Shown: positions 26,407 through 35,471, counted from the stretch's first letter. The stretch is 64,000 nt of DNA from Candidatus Thorarchaeota archaeon (GCA_016839245.1 JAEOUN010000058.1:58197-122196); one strand, 5' to 3'. The notes: a model not told the origin generated them from the sequence alone. Numbers and translations are program-made.

Positions 26407-27624
26407 ATGAGTAACGAAGGAGTAATAGAACAATCAAATGTAGGTCTCCGAGAACTAGTCAAAGCTGGAGAAGAAGTGATTGGATACATCTATCCCCATG
26501 TTCCTCTCGAGTTATTCATTGCTCATGGTCTGACTCCCTCTCTTCTAAGATCTTTGCCTGAAGTCACTAGTGGTTTTGAAGAGAGCCTTCAGACTTTTGC
26601 ATGTTCGTATATTCGAAATTTATACAGTCAACGAACCAGTAATCAACTGCTAGGTGTATCCGCTTTACTCTTTCCCAGTAATACTTGTGACTCATTACAG
26701 AATCTAACGGATATCTGGAAATATCGTTTTCCAAGTGATAGAGTATTTCGCTTGACATATCCTGTTACTCGATATGCTGCTGATGATTCTGCAGTGACCT
26801 ATCTAACTACAGAGATACAACTCCTAAGCAAGGCAATTGAGCAAACCTTTGACAAGCCGTTTCTCAATAGTAGTTTTGAACGAGCTGTAAATTTAATCCG
26901 TGATTTTCGTGAAAGCATTCAATATCTTTATTGTGCCAGAGTAATTGATCCTGAGGTAATATCCTATTCTGGATTAACCAGTTTAATCAGATTATTTCTT
27001 ACAACACCCCTCCCCTCAATAGTATCAGAAATTCATGATACCTATGTTGCTGCAAAAGACATAATGAATTCTCAAGGACTATCTGATGCCATTACTTCAA
27101 TTATGAACGCCTTGCGACAGAGGGATTTTAGTAAGTTAATGGATTTGAGGTCCGTAGCTACTCCACGAGTCATGATTGCAGGCGGGATGGTTGATCCTCA
27201 AGCAATTGCATCTATTTTCAATGACATTCAAGGAGTGACAGATTCCATAATTGTCTTTGATTTACTCTCTTTTGGCTTTAAGACTGCATTTACCTCTCCT
27301 ATTGATGTAGGTCAAGATCCCTTTGAATCGATGGCAAAATCCGTTCTGAGCGCACCTGGCGAACCAACTCATGAGGGTCTGCGCCATCGGATGAAATTTC
27401 TCAAAGACTTGTCACAGGCCTTTGCTATCAATGGTCTGGTCATCTTTGAACAGTCATTCTGTGATCCCGACCAATTCGAGGCTCCCTCAATTGAGAGGGC
27501 TGCTAGTGAGATTGGTTTGAGAACAGTGAGAATTCCAGTCGATCCTGAATTCTCAGACCGCTCGAGAATTGAAGTGCGGATTCAAAGTTTTCTCGAATCG
27601 ATTAGCGAACCCCGAGGTGATTGA
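26407..27624 (+). CDS. Benzoyl-CoA reductase / 2-hydroxyacyl-CoA dehydratase-type subunit 1
   Basis: This 405-residue subunit of the low-potential BcrBC/HgdAB/FldBC family holds a [4Fe-4S] cluster that delivers electrons to a thioester substrate. Family hallmarks are FPSNTCDSLQNLTDIWKYRF, RVMIAGGMVDPQAI and FEQSFCDPDQFEAP, with a RIEVRIQSFLE C-terminus. GAGGGAGAG precedes ATG 26407. The next gene begins 2 nt after its stop and is the partner subunit. Only one activator follows, as in 2-hydroxyacyl-CoA dehydratases, rather than the two ATPase subunits of class I benzoyl-CoA reductase. Confidence 0.85.
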   Translation: MSNEGVIEQSNVGLRELVKAGEEVIGYIYPHVPLELFIAHGLTPSLLRSLPEVTSGFEESLQTFACSYIRNLYSQRTSNQLLGVSALLFPSNTCDSLQNLTDIWKYRFPSDRVFRLTYPVTRYAADDSAVTYLTTEIQLLSKAIEQTFDKPFLNSSFERAVNLIRDFRESIQYLYCARVIDPEVISYSGLTSLIRLFLTTPLPSIVSEIHDTYVAAKDIMNSQGLSDAITSIMNALRQRDFSKLMDLRSVATPRVMIAGGMVDPQAIASIFNDIQGVTDSIIVFDLLSFGFKTAFTSPIDVGQDPFESMAKSVLSAPGEPTHEGLRHRMKFLKDLSQAFAINGLVIFEQSFCDPDQFEAPSIERAASEIGLRTVRIPVDPEFSDRSRIEVRIQSFLESISEPRGD

Positions 27625-27625
27625 A

Positions 27626-28843
27626 GTGACCGATAAGAAAAAGGAAGAGAAAGTATATCGGCAACTCGAATCAAATAGTCTACTTCAACAGATTATGTTT
27701 CAATATATGCTAGAAGGCCTTCAAGCAAGTGAAGAAAAAAGACTTGCATGGGTCACTTCGGGTTTTCCTGTGGAGATTCCAGTAGCGATGGGTGTTGGGG
27801 TAAGCTACCCTGAGCAATATGGTGCAGTGGTTGGATCTCAAAAAGTAGGTCCCAAGGTATGTGGATTTGCTGAAGAGATAGGTTATTCTCAAGAACTCTG
27901 TTCTTATGCGCGATCTAGTATTGGTTCAGTCGAGCGACCAAATGAAAGTCCAATGGACGGACTTCCTACTCCTCAAGCACTACTAGCTGCAAATAATATC
28001 TGTGGAACAGTTCTTAGATGGTATGACGCAGTCTCCGAGCAGACAGGAGCTCCTGTTTTCCTTTTCGATACACCTCCCCTTGATGGTGAACAGCAGGAGC
28101 ATCATAGACAGTATGTGCGAAAAGGGATGGATCGCCTTGTAGAGTTCCTCGCAAAGACATTCAATACCCAGCTTTCTGATGAGAAAATGCGTGAAGTTGC
28201 TGCTCTGTCTAGTAAAGCTGTTGAATTATGGATCAAGTCTCTAACTGCCTGCAAAGTCAATCCCTCACCTCTGAACTGCGCTGATAGATTCTTGGCGATG
28301 GCTCCAGTTGTTTCAATGAGAGGTACTGAGTTGGTTATTGATTTCTATCAGACTTTATGGAAAGAAGTTGAGAATAGAATGAAGGAGGGCATTGGTGCAA
28401 TACGTGATGAGAAAATTCGACTTCTCTGGGATAACATTCCGCCTTGGCATTCAATTTTTAGATTCTTCAACGGTCTGGCAAAACAAGGTGTCGTGTTTCC
28501 TGCAGATACCTATACCCATGCTTGGTCTGGTCGTATTGAGGGTGATGATCTTTTTGCAAGTGCTGTTAGCATATACTCCAATGTCTATCTCAATAAAGGT
28601 CTAAATGCAAAAATCGACAAAATGTGTGAACTAATCAGAGATTACAATCTTGATGGCTTCATCATGTTCTCAGTGCGTTCGTGTAAACGATACTCTCTTG
28701 GCCAGCTCATCTCTAAGGAGATAGTATCTGAGCGTACTGGAGTGCCTGGGGTAGTTATTGAAGGAGATATGGTTGATTCCCGTCTCTTCAATGAGGCACA
28801 GATAGAAACAAGAGTGGGCGCACTCCTAGAGATGTTCATGTGA
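27626..28843 (+). CDS. Benzoyl-CoA reductase / 2-hydroxyacyl-CoA dehydratase-type subunit 2
   Basis: This 405-residue partner subunit carries the N-terminal GFPVEIPVAMGVGVSYPEQY block and cluster Cys in SQELCSYARSSIG. The C-terminal block is FSVRSCKRYSLGQ, with EGDMVDSRLFNEAQ and then RVGALLEMF. GTG 27626 (MTDKKKEEK) is preferred because GAGGTGA lies 5 nt upstream and the previous stop is at 27622-27624. The earlier in-frame ATG-like starts lie within the previous gene. It should form a heterodimer with subunit 1. The physiological substrate is not deducible. Confidence 0.85.
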   Translation: MTDKKKEEKVYRQLESNSLLQQIMFQYMLEGLQASEEKRLAWVTSGFPVEIPVAMGVGVSYPEQYGAVVGSQKVGPKVCGFAEEIGYSQELCSYARSSIGSVERPNESPMDGLPTPQALLAANNICGTVLRWYDAVSEQTGAPVFLFDTPPLDGEQQEHHRQYVRKGMDRLVEFLAKTFNTQLSDEKMREVAALSSKAVELWIKSLTACKVNPSPLNCADRFLAMAPVVSMRGTELVIDFYQTLWKEVENRMKEGIGAIRDEKIRLLWDNIPPWHSIFRFFNGLAKQGVVFPADTYTHAWSGRIEGDDLFASAVSIYSNVYLNKGLNAKIDKMCELIRDYNLDGFIMFSVRSCKRYSLGQLISKEIVSERTGVPGVVIEGDMVDSRLFNEAQIETRVGALLEMFM

Positions 28844-28853
28844 GGTCTGTAGA

Positions 28854-29636
28854 GTGACTAGTCTTGGGATTGGTATTGATGTTGGTTCCACAACCACAAA
28901 AGGAGTTCTTATCGATCAGGATCTCACGATTCAAGCTAAACACCTCTTATTGACTGGTGCATCTGCCTCATCTGCAGTCACTAAAGTCATGACAGTCCTT
29001 AAGGAACTCTATGGTCAATCCTTGAATGGAATTCCAATCATAAGTACAGGTTATGGTCGAAGCCGTGTGGAAAATGCAGGAAAATCAGTCACAGAGATTA
29101 CCTGTCATAGTATCGGAATACATTCATTGAATTCTAAGATTCGCATGTTGATTGATATTGGTGGACAAGACTCCAAAGTAATTCGGATTGGTCAAAATGG
29201 AAGACCTGAGGATTTTGAATTGAATGACAAGTGTTCAGCAGGTACGGGCAGATTCCTCGAAGTCATGGCTCAAGTCCTCGATGTCTCGATTGATAACTTG
29301 GGGTCATTGGCTTTGAAGTCCACCAATCCTTCTTCAATTAGTAGTACTTGTACAGTCTTCGCAGAGAGTGAGGTCATTGGACATATTGGCGCTGGCGAGA
29401 ATCCTGCAGATATTGCAGCAGGAATTCATGCATCTATGGCCGCAAAAATTGGATCTCTAGCAAGGCGGGTGGGTGTTATGCAACCTGTATGTGTCACTGG
29501 AGGTGTTGCACTGAATCCTGCATTCAGACATTATCTCTCTAAGCAACTTAACGCTGAACTTTGGGTGCCAGATATCCCTCAATTAACAGGAGCACTAGGA
29601 GCAGCAGTGATTGCCCTACGAGATAATCATGAATAA
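28854..29636 (+). CDS. ATP-dependent activator of the dehydratase/reductase (BcrA/HgdC-like ASKHA)
   Basis: This 260-residue ASKHA-fold ATPase couples ATP hydrolysis to injection of one electron into the partner D component. Motifs are GIDVGSTTTKGVLID (phosphate 1), IDIGGQDSKVI, CSAGTGRFLE and STCTVFAESEVIGH with the two cysteines that would bridge a [4Fe-4S] cluster in a homodimer, and VTGGVALNPAF (adenosine). GTG 28854 begins 10 bp after the partner gene. Only one such gene is present, suggesting a homodimeric activator. Confidence 0.9.
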   Translation: MTSLGIGIDVGSTTTKGVLIDQDLTIQAKHLLLTGASASSAVTKVMTVLKELYGQSLNGIPIISTGYGRSRVENAGKSVTEITCHSIGIHSLNSKIRMLIDIGGQDSKVIRIGQNGRPEDFELNDKCSAGTGRFLEVMAQVLDVSIDNLGSLALKSTNPSSISSTCTVFAESEVIGHIGAGENPADIAAGIHASMAAKIGSLARRVGVMQPVCVTGGVALNPAFRHYLSKQLNAELWVPDIPQLTGALGAAVIALRDNHE

Positions 29637-29652
29637 CTTCCTCATTCTTAAG

Positions 29653-29660
29653 TATAAAAT
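29653..29660 (+). promoter_or_regulatory. Candidate TATA box for the group 4 hydrogenase operon
   Basis: TATAAAAT, preceded by a purine (AAG), lies about 99 nt upstream of the first gene. A start site near 29683 would give a leader of about 70 nt. It was identified by motif and position only. Confidence 0.4.
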
Positions 29661-29751
29661 GTTCTCAACATCTATTTTGAAACGGGTCCTCTACCATTAA
29701 GGATATTAATGGAGTGAAGACCCACCGCTCTCGAAGTCAACAGGTATACAG

Positions 29752-30090
29752 GTGAGAAGCTTGGACTTAGTAACAGGTTTTATCCTCGTAATTGTACTTA
29801 GCTTTCTTTCTGCAGCTATAATACTATATATTGGGCGAAGAGCTGCTCCAAGAGCACGGCGAACTGGTGGCGCCACTGATTCCTATGCTTGTGGTGAACC
29901 TGCCTTCTTGGGAGGAAAAGTACAGTTCAATCTTGAGCTGTTTAACTATGCTCTATACTTTATGCTCTTTGATATTGTGGGTTTTATCTTATTCTTATCA
30001 TTTGCAAATCCAAGTATCATAATTATTCTCTATCTGGTTATGACATTGGTTGCATCCGCTTATGTGTCAATAAGCCCTCAAGATGAATAG
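29752..30090 (+). CDS. NuoA-like membrane subunit of group 4 hydrogenase complex
   Basis: This 112-residue protein has three transmembrane helices and the complex I chain 3 signature DSYACGEPAFLGGKVQFNLE between helices 1 and 2. YALYFMLFDIVGFILFLSF follows. Start is GTG 29752 or TTG 29761; the latter has AGGTGA about 5 nt upstream. It is the first gene of a tight six-gene operon, with NuoB-, C-, D-, H- and I-like genes to 33847. In complex I the NuoA loop borders the quinone cavity and links to the membrane arm. Confidence 0.88.
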   Translation: MRSLDLVTGFILVIVLSFLSAAIILYIGRRAAPRARRTGGATDSYACGEPAFLGGKVQFNLELFNYALYFMLFDIVGFILFLSFANPSIIIILYLVMTLVASAYVSISPQDE

Positions 30091-30101
30091 GAGTTGATTG
30101 A

Positions 30102-30590
30102 GTGGGATTTCTTAAACGATTAATAAACAAGGCTCGTGTAAAATCACCATATGTTTTCCATTTTAACTCTGGAAGCTGTAATGGATGTGATATCGAAATC
30201 ATTGCTGCTCTTATGCCAAGACTTGACCTAGAACGATTTGGCGTAAAACTAGTTGGTAGTCCGAGACATGCAGATATCATGCTCTGTACGGGCCCAGTGA
30301 CTGAACAAATCAAACCCCGACTTCAAAAAATCTATGATCAGATGGCAGAACCAAAATTTGTCGTTGCTGTTGGGTCTTGTGCATGTAGTGGCGGTGTATT
30401 CAGAGGAGGTTATAATATACTGGGTGGTGTGGATCAAGCAATACCTGTGACTGCATACATACCTGGGTGTCCTCCTAAACCCTCTGCTATCACCTACGGT
30501 GCTTACAAGCTGCTTGAAGTGTTATCTACTGCCCTTAATGAAGAAACTGCTAAATCTTCCCCAGTTGAAGAGGAGGTTGCCGAGGTATGA
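30102..30590 (+). CDS. NuoB/EchC-like small iron-sulfur subunit
   Basis: This 162-residue small subunit holds a 4Fe-4S proximal cluster. The four Cys ligands are visible: SGSCNGCDIEIIA (two), GSCACSGG and PGCPPKP. The first helix MGFLKRLINKARVKSPYVFH is amphipathic and may lie on the membrane. Start GTG 30102 follows GAGTTGATTGA by a few bases. It overlaps the next gene by 4 nt (ATGA). It is typical of complex I B subunits and of group 4 hydrogenases. Confidence 0.92.
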   Translation: MGFLKRLINKARVKSPYVFHFNSGSCNGCDIEIIAALMPRLDLERFGVKLVGSPRHADIMLCTGPVTEQIKPRLQKIYDQMAEPKFVVAVGSCACSGGVFRGGYNILGGVDQAIPVTAYIPGCPPKPSAITYGAYKLLEVLSTALNEETAKSSPVEEEVAEV

Positions 30591-31156
30591 GTAAACCTGA
30601 TGAGATAATAAGTGAACATCATGAAGCTCCAAGGGATGAAAACTACAAAGATGAATACACTCTTTTAGACCAGATCTCCTCTGACCTTTCTGATGCAATC
30701 ATTTCTCAGGACTCATATGTACACAAGCAACCACGTAGAATCTTCATTCAGATTGTTCCTGAAAAAATAGAAGAAGTCATTCTCTATATGCAAGAGAAGC
30801 ATGATATGTGGCAATTTTCTACTCTCTCGGGAAGAGATACGGGTGATGATTTACAAGCAGTCTTTCATTTCTTTTTAACTGAAAAGAAAATTGGTATTAG
30901 TTTCAGAATTAATGTTCCAAGATCAAAACCGGAGTATCCATCAATAACACATCTTGTTCCAGGGGCAGAATTTGTAGAAAATGAACTTCGTGAACTCTTT
31001 GGTGTTGTTCCAGTTGGACATCCAAATGTTCGACGCATTGAGCTACCAGAGAATTGGCCTAAAGATGAATTTCCTCTACGCAAGGATTGGACTGATCCGC
31101 GAGGTCTATTGACTAGGTCAAAAACAATTGATGCTAAACCTCAGGAGGAGTTATAG
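30587..31156 (+). CDS. NuoC/EchD-like subunit
   Basis: This 189-residue soluble subunit resembles complex I 30-kDa proteins: LRELFGVVPVGHPNVRRIELP and FPLRKDWTDPRG. It bridges the B and D subunits and adds no cofactor. The N-terminal 30 residues are acidic and unconserved. ATG 30587 overlaps the nuoB-like stop. The stop is directly followed by the large-subunit ATG (31157). Confidence 0.85.
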   Translation: MSKPDEIISEHHEAPRDENYKDEYTLLDQISSDLSDAIISQDSYVHKQPRRIFIQIVPEKIEEVILYMQEKHDMWQFSTLSGRDTGDDLQAVFHFFLTEKKIGISFRINVPRSKPEYPSITHLVPGAEFVENELRELFGVVPVGHPNVRRIELPENWPKDEFPLRKDWTDPRGLLTRSKTIDAKPQEEL

Positions 31157-32401
31157 ATGACTGAAAGTAAAGAACGTAAAGTCGTTACGCCACCAAGGAT
31201 TTCAATTCCAATTGGTCCTCAACACCCAGCACTAAAAGAGCCTGGAATGTTCAAGCTGACGATTGAGGGCGAAGAAATTATCGATGCCGAGGTAAATATC
31301 GGTTACAATCACCGAGGAATTGAGAAGCTTGCAGAAAGTAACACACACCTGCAAAATCTATACCTACTAGCAAGAATCTGCGGTATCTGTTCAGCAACTC
31401 ATAATGGAAATTATGCTCAAGCCGTTGAATTTGCTGCTGAAATTGAAATTCCAGAAAGAGCAAAATTCCTTCGGACCATTGTATGGGAGCTGGAACGAAT
31501 TCACTCCCACCTTCTCTGGTTAGGTGTCGCATTTCATGAAGTCGGATTTGATACTGCATTTATGTACTCATGGAGAGACCGCGAAGTCGTCATGGATATG
31601 CTAGAAGACATTTCTGGTAATCGTGTCAATTATGATTACAATACGATTGGTGGCGTTCGAAGAGATGTCACTGATAATCTCATTCAACGCATGAGGAAAG
31701 GGCTTGATAAATTAGAGGAGCGAACTCTCTATTATAGAGATATAGCAATCCATGAGAAGACCTTCTGGAACCGTATTGATGAAGTTGGATTGCTACCTAC
31801 TACTCTTGCGCGAAGTCATGGTGCAGTTGGTCCAACTGCAAGAGGAAGTAATGTTCCAATTGATGTGCGCTTCAATGATCCAACTCAGGCATATGTCAAT
31901 ATCGTTGACTCCGGAGAATTCCAAATGGTTCTCTCCGATCGATGTGATGTAGCTGGTCGTGCAATTGTTCGTGTTCAAGAAACTATCGAATCAGTACGAA
32001 TGTGTCGATGGATGTTGGATAATCTTCCTGATGGTCCTATCCGTGAAAGAGTGCGTCCTCACATTCAACCCAATGAAATCTTGGCAAGATATGAAGCGCC
32101 ACGAGGAGAATGTATACACTATCTCATTACTGGTGATGGTGCAGGAAAAGCATCGGACAAACCTTACAGAATTAAGGTTCGCGCCCCAACTCACGCGAAC
32201 TGGGTTTCTATGTCCGATTGTCTTAGAGGAAATCATCTTGCTGATGCTCCAATAATCCTTGCAGCGATTGATCCCTGCTTTAGCTGTACCGATAGAGTTG
32301 TTCTTGTTGATGCTGAGGATCAGACTATGCAATTAGTGCCATTGGATAAAATGAGGGTCCAAGCGAATAAATGGTATTCTGAAAAGCAAAGGAGAGTCTA
32401 G
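31157..32401 (+). CDS. Group 4 [NiFe]-hydrogenase large subunit (NuoD/EchE-like)
   Basis: This 414-residue catalytic subunit retains both cysteine pairs needed for a NiFe centre: RICGICSATH near residue 74 and DPCFSCTDR near residue 372. Complex I NuoD lacks these cysteines, so this is a hydrogenase rather than a quinone reductase. GPQHPALKEPGMF and IGYNHRGIEKLAES are N-terminal family motifs. A 34-residue tail follows the last Cys motif. The tail may or may not be cleaved during maturation. The gene is directly downstream of the NuoC-like gene. Confidence 0.92.
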   Translation: MTESKERKVVTPPRISIPIGPQHPALKEPGMFKLTIEGEEIIDAEVNIGYNHRGIEKLAESNTHLQNLYLLARICGICSATHNGNYAQAVEFAAEIEIPERAKFLRTIVWELERIHSHLLWLGVAFHEVGFDTAFMYSWRDREVVMDMLEDISGNRVNYDYNTIGGVRRDVTDNLIQRMRKGLDKLEERTLYYRDIAIHEKTFWNRIDEVGLLPTTLARSHGAVGPTARGSNVPIDVRFNDPTQAYVNIVDSGEFQMVLSDRCDVAGRAIVRVQETIESVRMCRWMLDNLPDGPIRERVRPHIQPNEILARYEAPRGECIHYLITGDGAGKASDKPYRIKVRAPTHANWVSMSDCLRGNHLADAPIILAAIDPCFSCTDRVVLVDAEDQTMQLVPLDKMRVQANKWYSEKQRRV

Positions 32402-32405
32402 TGAC

Positions 32406-33473
32406 ATGCTGCAAATTATCGACCTAACAATAAACCTTCTTGTTCAAAGTTTTTGGATACTGATCTTTCCAGGGATTTTCTTCATTACATTCTTAGCTCT
32501 TCTCTGGGAATGGATCGATAGGAAGGTCTATGCCCGACTACAGAATAGGATGGGTCCTCTTCATACTGGTTGGCATGGAATTTTACAACCTTTGATGGAC
32601 TTTTTGAAACTACTTGGAAAGGAAGACTTGACTCCTAAAAAGGCAAATAAGCGAGGTTTTGCTACAGTACCTGTAGTAATGCTTGTCCTCAGTCTTCTTC
32701 TCACAATGTTCCTGCCAATTGTTGACATGGACCCTACGTTACCTGGTATTCAAGGAATCCTTAGTTTTGACGGTGATTTGATTCTCATCTTGTTTATCTC
32801 TACACTCATTGCATTCACAATAATCCTTGGAGGCTTCTTTTCATCCAATCCCTTTGGACAGACTGGTGCAGCACGAACCGGAATGCTTCTCATAAGTTTT
32901 GAAATACCTCTTATCCTATCGATTGTAACTCCTGCTATACTTACAGGCAGTCTTAGAGTTGCTACAATCATGTATAGTCTAGGAAGTTTGCCAATTTGGT
33001 ATGCGCTCCTTCTCTCTGGTCCTTTCATCGTCTTTCTGATTGCCATTCAAGCCGAGCTAGAACGAATTCCCTTTGATGTTAGTCATGCTGAGACGGAGAT
33101 TGTCCATGGCTGGCAGGTAGAATTCAGTGGTAAGAAACTCGCAATGATTCATCTAGCTGAGGACATTCTTTTGGTTTCAGGCGTTGGTTTAGCTGTAACC
33201 TTGTTCTTGGGTGGACCGTATCTCTTAGAATATATTCCTCTCCCATTGTTCCAATCTTTTGGTGTCACTATGGCTACTTCATGGTTTGGCTGGATCTATT
33301 ACACTCTTGTTTTCATGTTCAAATCCATTTTAGTCATTCTCATCCTCAGTAATGTTAGAACACTCTTTGCTCGGTGGAGGATTGATCAAATCGTTCATGC
33401 AGCCTGGCGATATATTGTACCACTATCCCTTGCTTGGCTAGTTCTAATTCAATTTGTCCTTGGAGGTATCTAA
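32406..33473 (+). CDS. NuoH/EchB-like membrane subunit
   Basis: This 355-residue polytopic subunit has eight or nine transmembrane helices. Family motifs are RKVYARLQNRMGPLHTGWHG, PLMDFLKLLGKEDLTPKKAN, and ERIPFDVSHAETEIVHGWQV with the conserved acidic residues. It forms the proton or ion path next to the catalytic module. ATG 32406 follows the large subunit by 4 bp. Its stop overlaps the next start (TAATG). Confidence 0.93.
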   Translation: MLQIIDLTINLLVQSFWILIFPGIFFITFLALLWEWIDRKVYARLQNRMGPLHTGWHGILQPLMDFLKLLGKEDLTPKKANKRGFATVPVVMLVLSLLLTMFLPIVDMDPTLPGIQGILSFDGDLILILFISTLIAFTIILGGFFSSNPFGQTGAARTGMLLISFEIPLILSIVTPAILTGSLRVATIMYSLGSLPIWYALLLSGPFIVFLIAIQAELERIPFDVSHAETEIVHGWQVEFSGKKLAMIHLAEDILLVSGVGLAVTLFLGGPYLLEYIPLPLFQSFGVTMATSWFGWIYYTLVFMFKSILVILILSNVRTLFARWRIDQIVHAAWRYIVPLSLAWLVLIQFVLGGI

Positions 33474-33847
33474 TGATGGCAAGACTTGGTAAGATGGAAA
33501 AGCAACTTCTCAAGAGTGCTCGATCAAAACAAGCGACTGTGCTCTATCCTTTCACAAAAGAGGGTCTCAATGTTCCTGAAGGGCTTCGTGGAAAATGGGT
33601 ATACAAGAATCCAGACCAATGTACTGGATGCAAGATCTGTGAACGTGTCTGTCCATCTGGTGCGATAGAGATGATTGAATGCAGACCACAAGATGTTCAA
33701 ACCAAGACTGGTTTTAGACCGGTCTGTCATTTTGACAGATGCATCCTCTGTGGGCAATGTGTCGAGAGTTGTCCTCGAAACGTATTAGAACTCTCAGGTG
33801 AGTATGAGATGGCATATCTCTCTCGTAAAGATATGGTCATTGAGTGA
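33473..33847 (+). CDS. NuoI-like 2x[4Fe-4S] ferredoxin subunit
   Basis: This 124-residue protein has two 4Fe-4S motifs: CTGCKICERVCPSGAIEMI and CILCGQCVESCPRNVLEL. It brings electrons, usually from ferredoxin, to the small subunit. ATG 33473 overlaps the NuoH-like stop by 1 nt and GGAGGT lies about 5 nt upstream. It is the last gene of the operon; the next gene is on the opposite strand 38 bp later, so no antiporter-like L, M, N or K gene follows. Confidence 0.9.
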   Translation: MMARLGKMEKQLLKSARSKQATVLYPFTKEGLNVPEGLRGKWVYKNPDQCTGCKICERVCPSGAIEMIECRPQDVQTKTGFRPVCHFDRCILCGQCVESCPRNVLELSGEYEMAYLSRKDMVIE

Positions 33848-33885
33848 TCCTGACATCAATGGAATCAAACGATCATTGGGAAAAA

Positions 33886-34443
33886 TTAGACGTGTGACTC
33901 GAGAGCATCTTTTCCAGCTTTCATACCAAGCTCTAATGCGAGCATATTGCTCTTAATGAATCGGGGCCAACGTTCCTCTATTCTTGCTTTGAGACCTTCA
34001 ACAGAGAGAACTTTCGTAATGACTGTGAATGCGCCTAACATGACGACATTTGTTGCTTGTTTATTACCTACCTCTTTATCCGCAATTCTGGTAGCTGGTA
34101 TTTTGTATACTTTGACACCTTTGGGAAGTTCACCTTCAATTTCAACTAGGTCCTCGTCGATTATAAGGACTCCATTTTCTTTAAGTCCATGAATATACTC
34201 AAGATATGCGGCTCTGCTTAAAACAACAAAGACATCTGGTTGAAGCACTTTTGGATAATCAATCTCTTCGTCAGAGATAACGATCTCACTCTTGCTAGCA
34301 CCACCTCGTGCCTCCGGACCATACGACTGGGTCTGGACAACGAATTTGTTATCATAGAGTGAGGCTGTCTCTGCCACTACTATCGCCATGGTCACAACGC
34401 CTTGACCACCAAACCCTCCAATTCGAACTTCGTATCTACTCAC
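33886..34443 (-). CDS. korC: 2-oxoacid:ferredoxin oxidoreductase gamma subunit (KorC)
   Basis: This 185-residue gamma subunit of the 2-oxoacid:ferredoxin oxidoreductase family shows the N-terminal VRIGGFGGQGVVTMA motif and SYGPEARGGASKSEIVIS. GTG 34443 (MSRYEVRIGG) was chosen since AGGTG lies 6 nt upstream, and it overlaps the beta-subunit stop by 8 nt. A GTG at 34452 is the alternative. It works with the beta subunit upstream and with alpha and delta encoded 3.3 kb away at 38696-40183. Confidence 0.9.
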   Translation of the reverse strand: MSRYEVRIGGFGGQGVVTMAIVVAETASLYDNKFVVQTQSYGPEARGGASKSEIVISDEEIDYPKVLQPDVFVVLSRAAYLEYIHGLKENGVLIIDEDLVEIEGELPKGVKVYKIPATRIADKEVGNKQATNVVMLGAFTVITKVLSVEGLKARIEERWPRFIKSNMLALELGMKAGKDALESHV

Positions 34444-35290
34444 TGGAAACACCTGTTACTCTCTTCTGCATCTCTCGAAGCACATCGGTATATTCTGGTT
34501 TCTCAATATCTAAAAATTCTCCACAGACAATTCTCGAAGCATAATCGAGTTCTGCTTCATGAGGTGGCAGTCCATTTTGAATCTCAGATACTTCAAGGAG
34601 GTGCTTGTGCATTGCAAGACCATCACCTAATCGATTCATCCTACCATATGCAGTAGGACATGCACCAATGATCTCGATGAAGGAGAATCCATTCTTCTTT
34701 ATTCCCTTCTCAATTGATTTTGTTGCACGTCTTGCCTGAATTGCTGTCCATCTAGCTACAAATGTCGCTCCAGATGAGGCGGCTAATTTGACTAGGTTGA
34801 AGGGATGTTCGATATTCCCTACCGGTGGTGGACTGGTCTGTGAATATCTCTCATGTTCAGTAGTAGGTCCAAACTGCCCACCCGTCATACCATAGTTGAA
34901 GTTGTTGACGCAAACTACTGTAATATCGATATTTCTTCTTGCTGCATGAATTAGATGGTTCCCGCCTATAGCGGCAATATCACCATCACCACTTACTACA
35001 ATGACTTCAAGTTCAGGATTGGCAATCTTTACGCCCTCAGCAAATGCAATTGCTCTTCCATGGGTTGTGTGATAAGTCCCAGTCTTGAAATATCCCGATG
35101 TACGTCCAGTGCAACCAATTCCTGAGATAATGACAGTCTTCATGAAATCGATCTTTAGGTTGTCTATTGCTCGTGCAACCATTCCACTAACTATTCCAAC
35201 CGAACAGCCTGGACAGTATATCCACGGCTGACGATCCTCTCTGATGTATTTGGCCATTGGATGCTTCAAGACGAGTGCGCTTTCTGTCAT
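34436..35290 (-). CDS. korB: 2-oxoacid:ferredoxin oxidoreductase beta subunit (KorB)
   Basis: This 284-residue subunit binds thiamine diphosphate and an Fe-S cluster. CPGCSVGIVSGMV and SGIGCTGRTSGYF supply cluster cysteines, VVSGDGDIAAIGGNHLIHA is the ThDP/Mg site and NNFNYGMTGGQ follows. The PEHERYSQTSPP-like region fits 2-oxoglutarate-type enzymes (Kor) more than pyruvate-type, which is an inference. ATG 35290. It is first of a korB-korC pair whose usual upstream gene korA is not adjacent. Confidence 0.92.
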   Translation of the reverse strand: MTESALVLKHPMAKYIREDRQPWIYCPGCSVGIVSGMVARAIDNLKIDFMKTVIISGIGCTGRTSGYFKTGTYHTTHGRAIAFAEGVKIANPELEVIVVSGDGDIAAIGGNHLIHAARRNIDITVVCVNNFNYGMTGGQFGPTTEHERYSQTSPPPVGNIEHPFNLVKLAASSGATFVARWTAIQARRATKSIEKGIKKNGFSFIEIIGACPTAYGRMNRLGDGLAMHKHLLEVSEIQNGLPPHEAELDYASRIVCGEFLDIEKPEYTDVLREMQKRVTGVSSE

Positions 35291-35471
35291 AGAAGGTACT
35301 CCTCATCAAAGACAATGCTAACATGATAAAAGGATTATTGATGTGGTCGCCACGATTTTCTTAACGGCGTTTATTCCGTATTATCATTTTTCACTTGCTT
35401 GTCCTGTTCTTGTATCTCCGAAGAAGGCTAATATTCGTGTGATTCGAAGTATCCTCAATGGTGGGTCAACA

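Noticed and set aside
31157..32401. Reading the NuoD-like protein as a complex I quinone-site subunit
   Set aside because: Both NiFe cysteine pairs are present, which complex I NuoD lacks.
35343..35471. N-terminal extension of the longin-like protein
   Set aside because: The extra 43 residues lack a ribosome site and look like leader sequence. ATG 35472 has GGTGG just upstream and starts directly at the first predicted strand.
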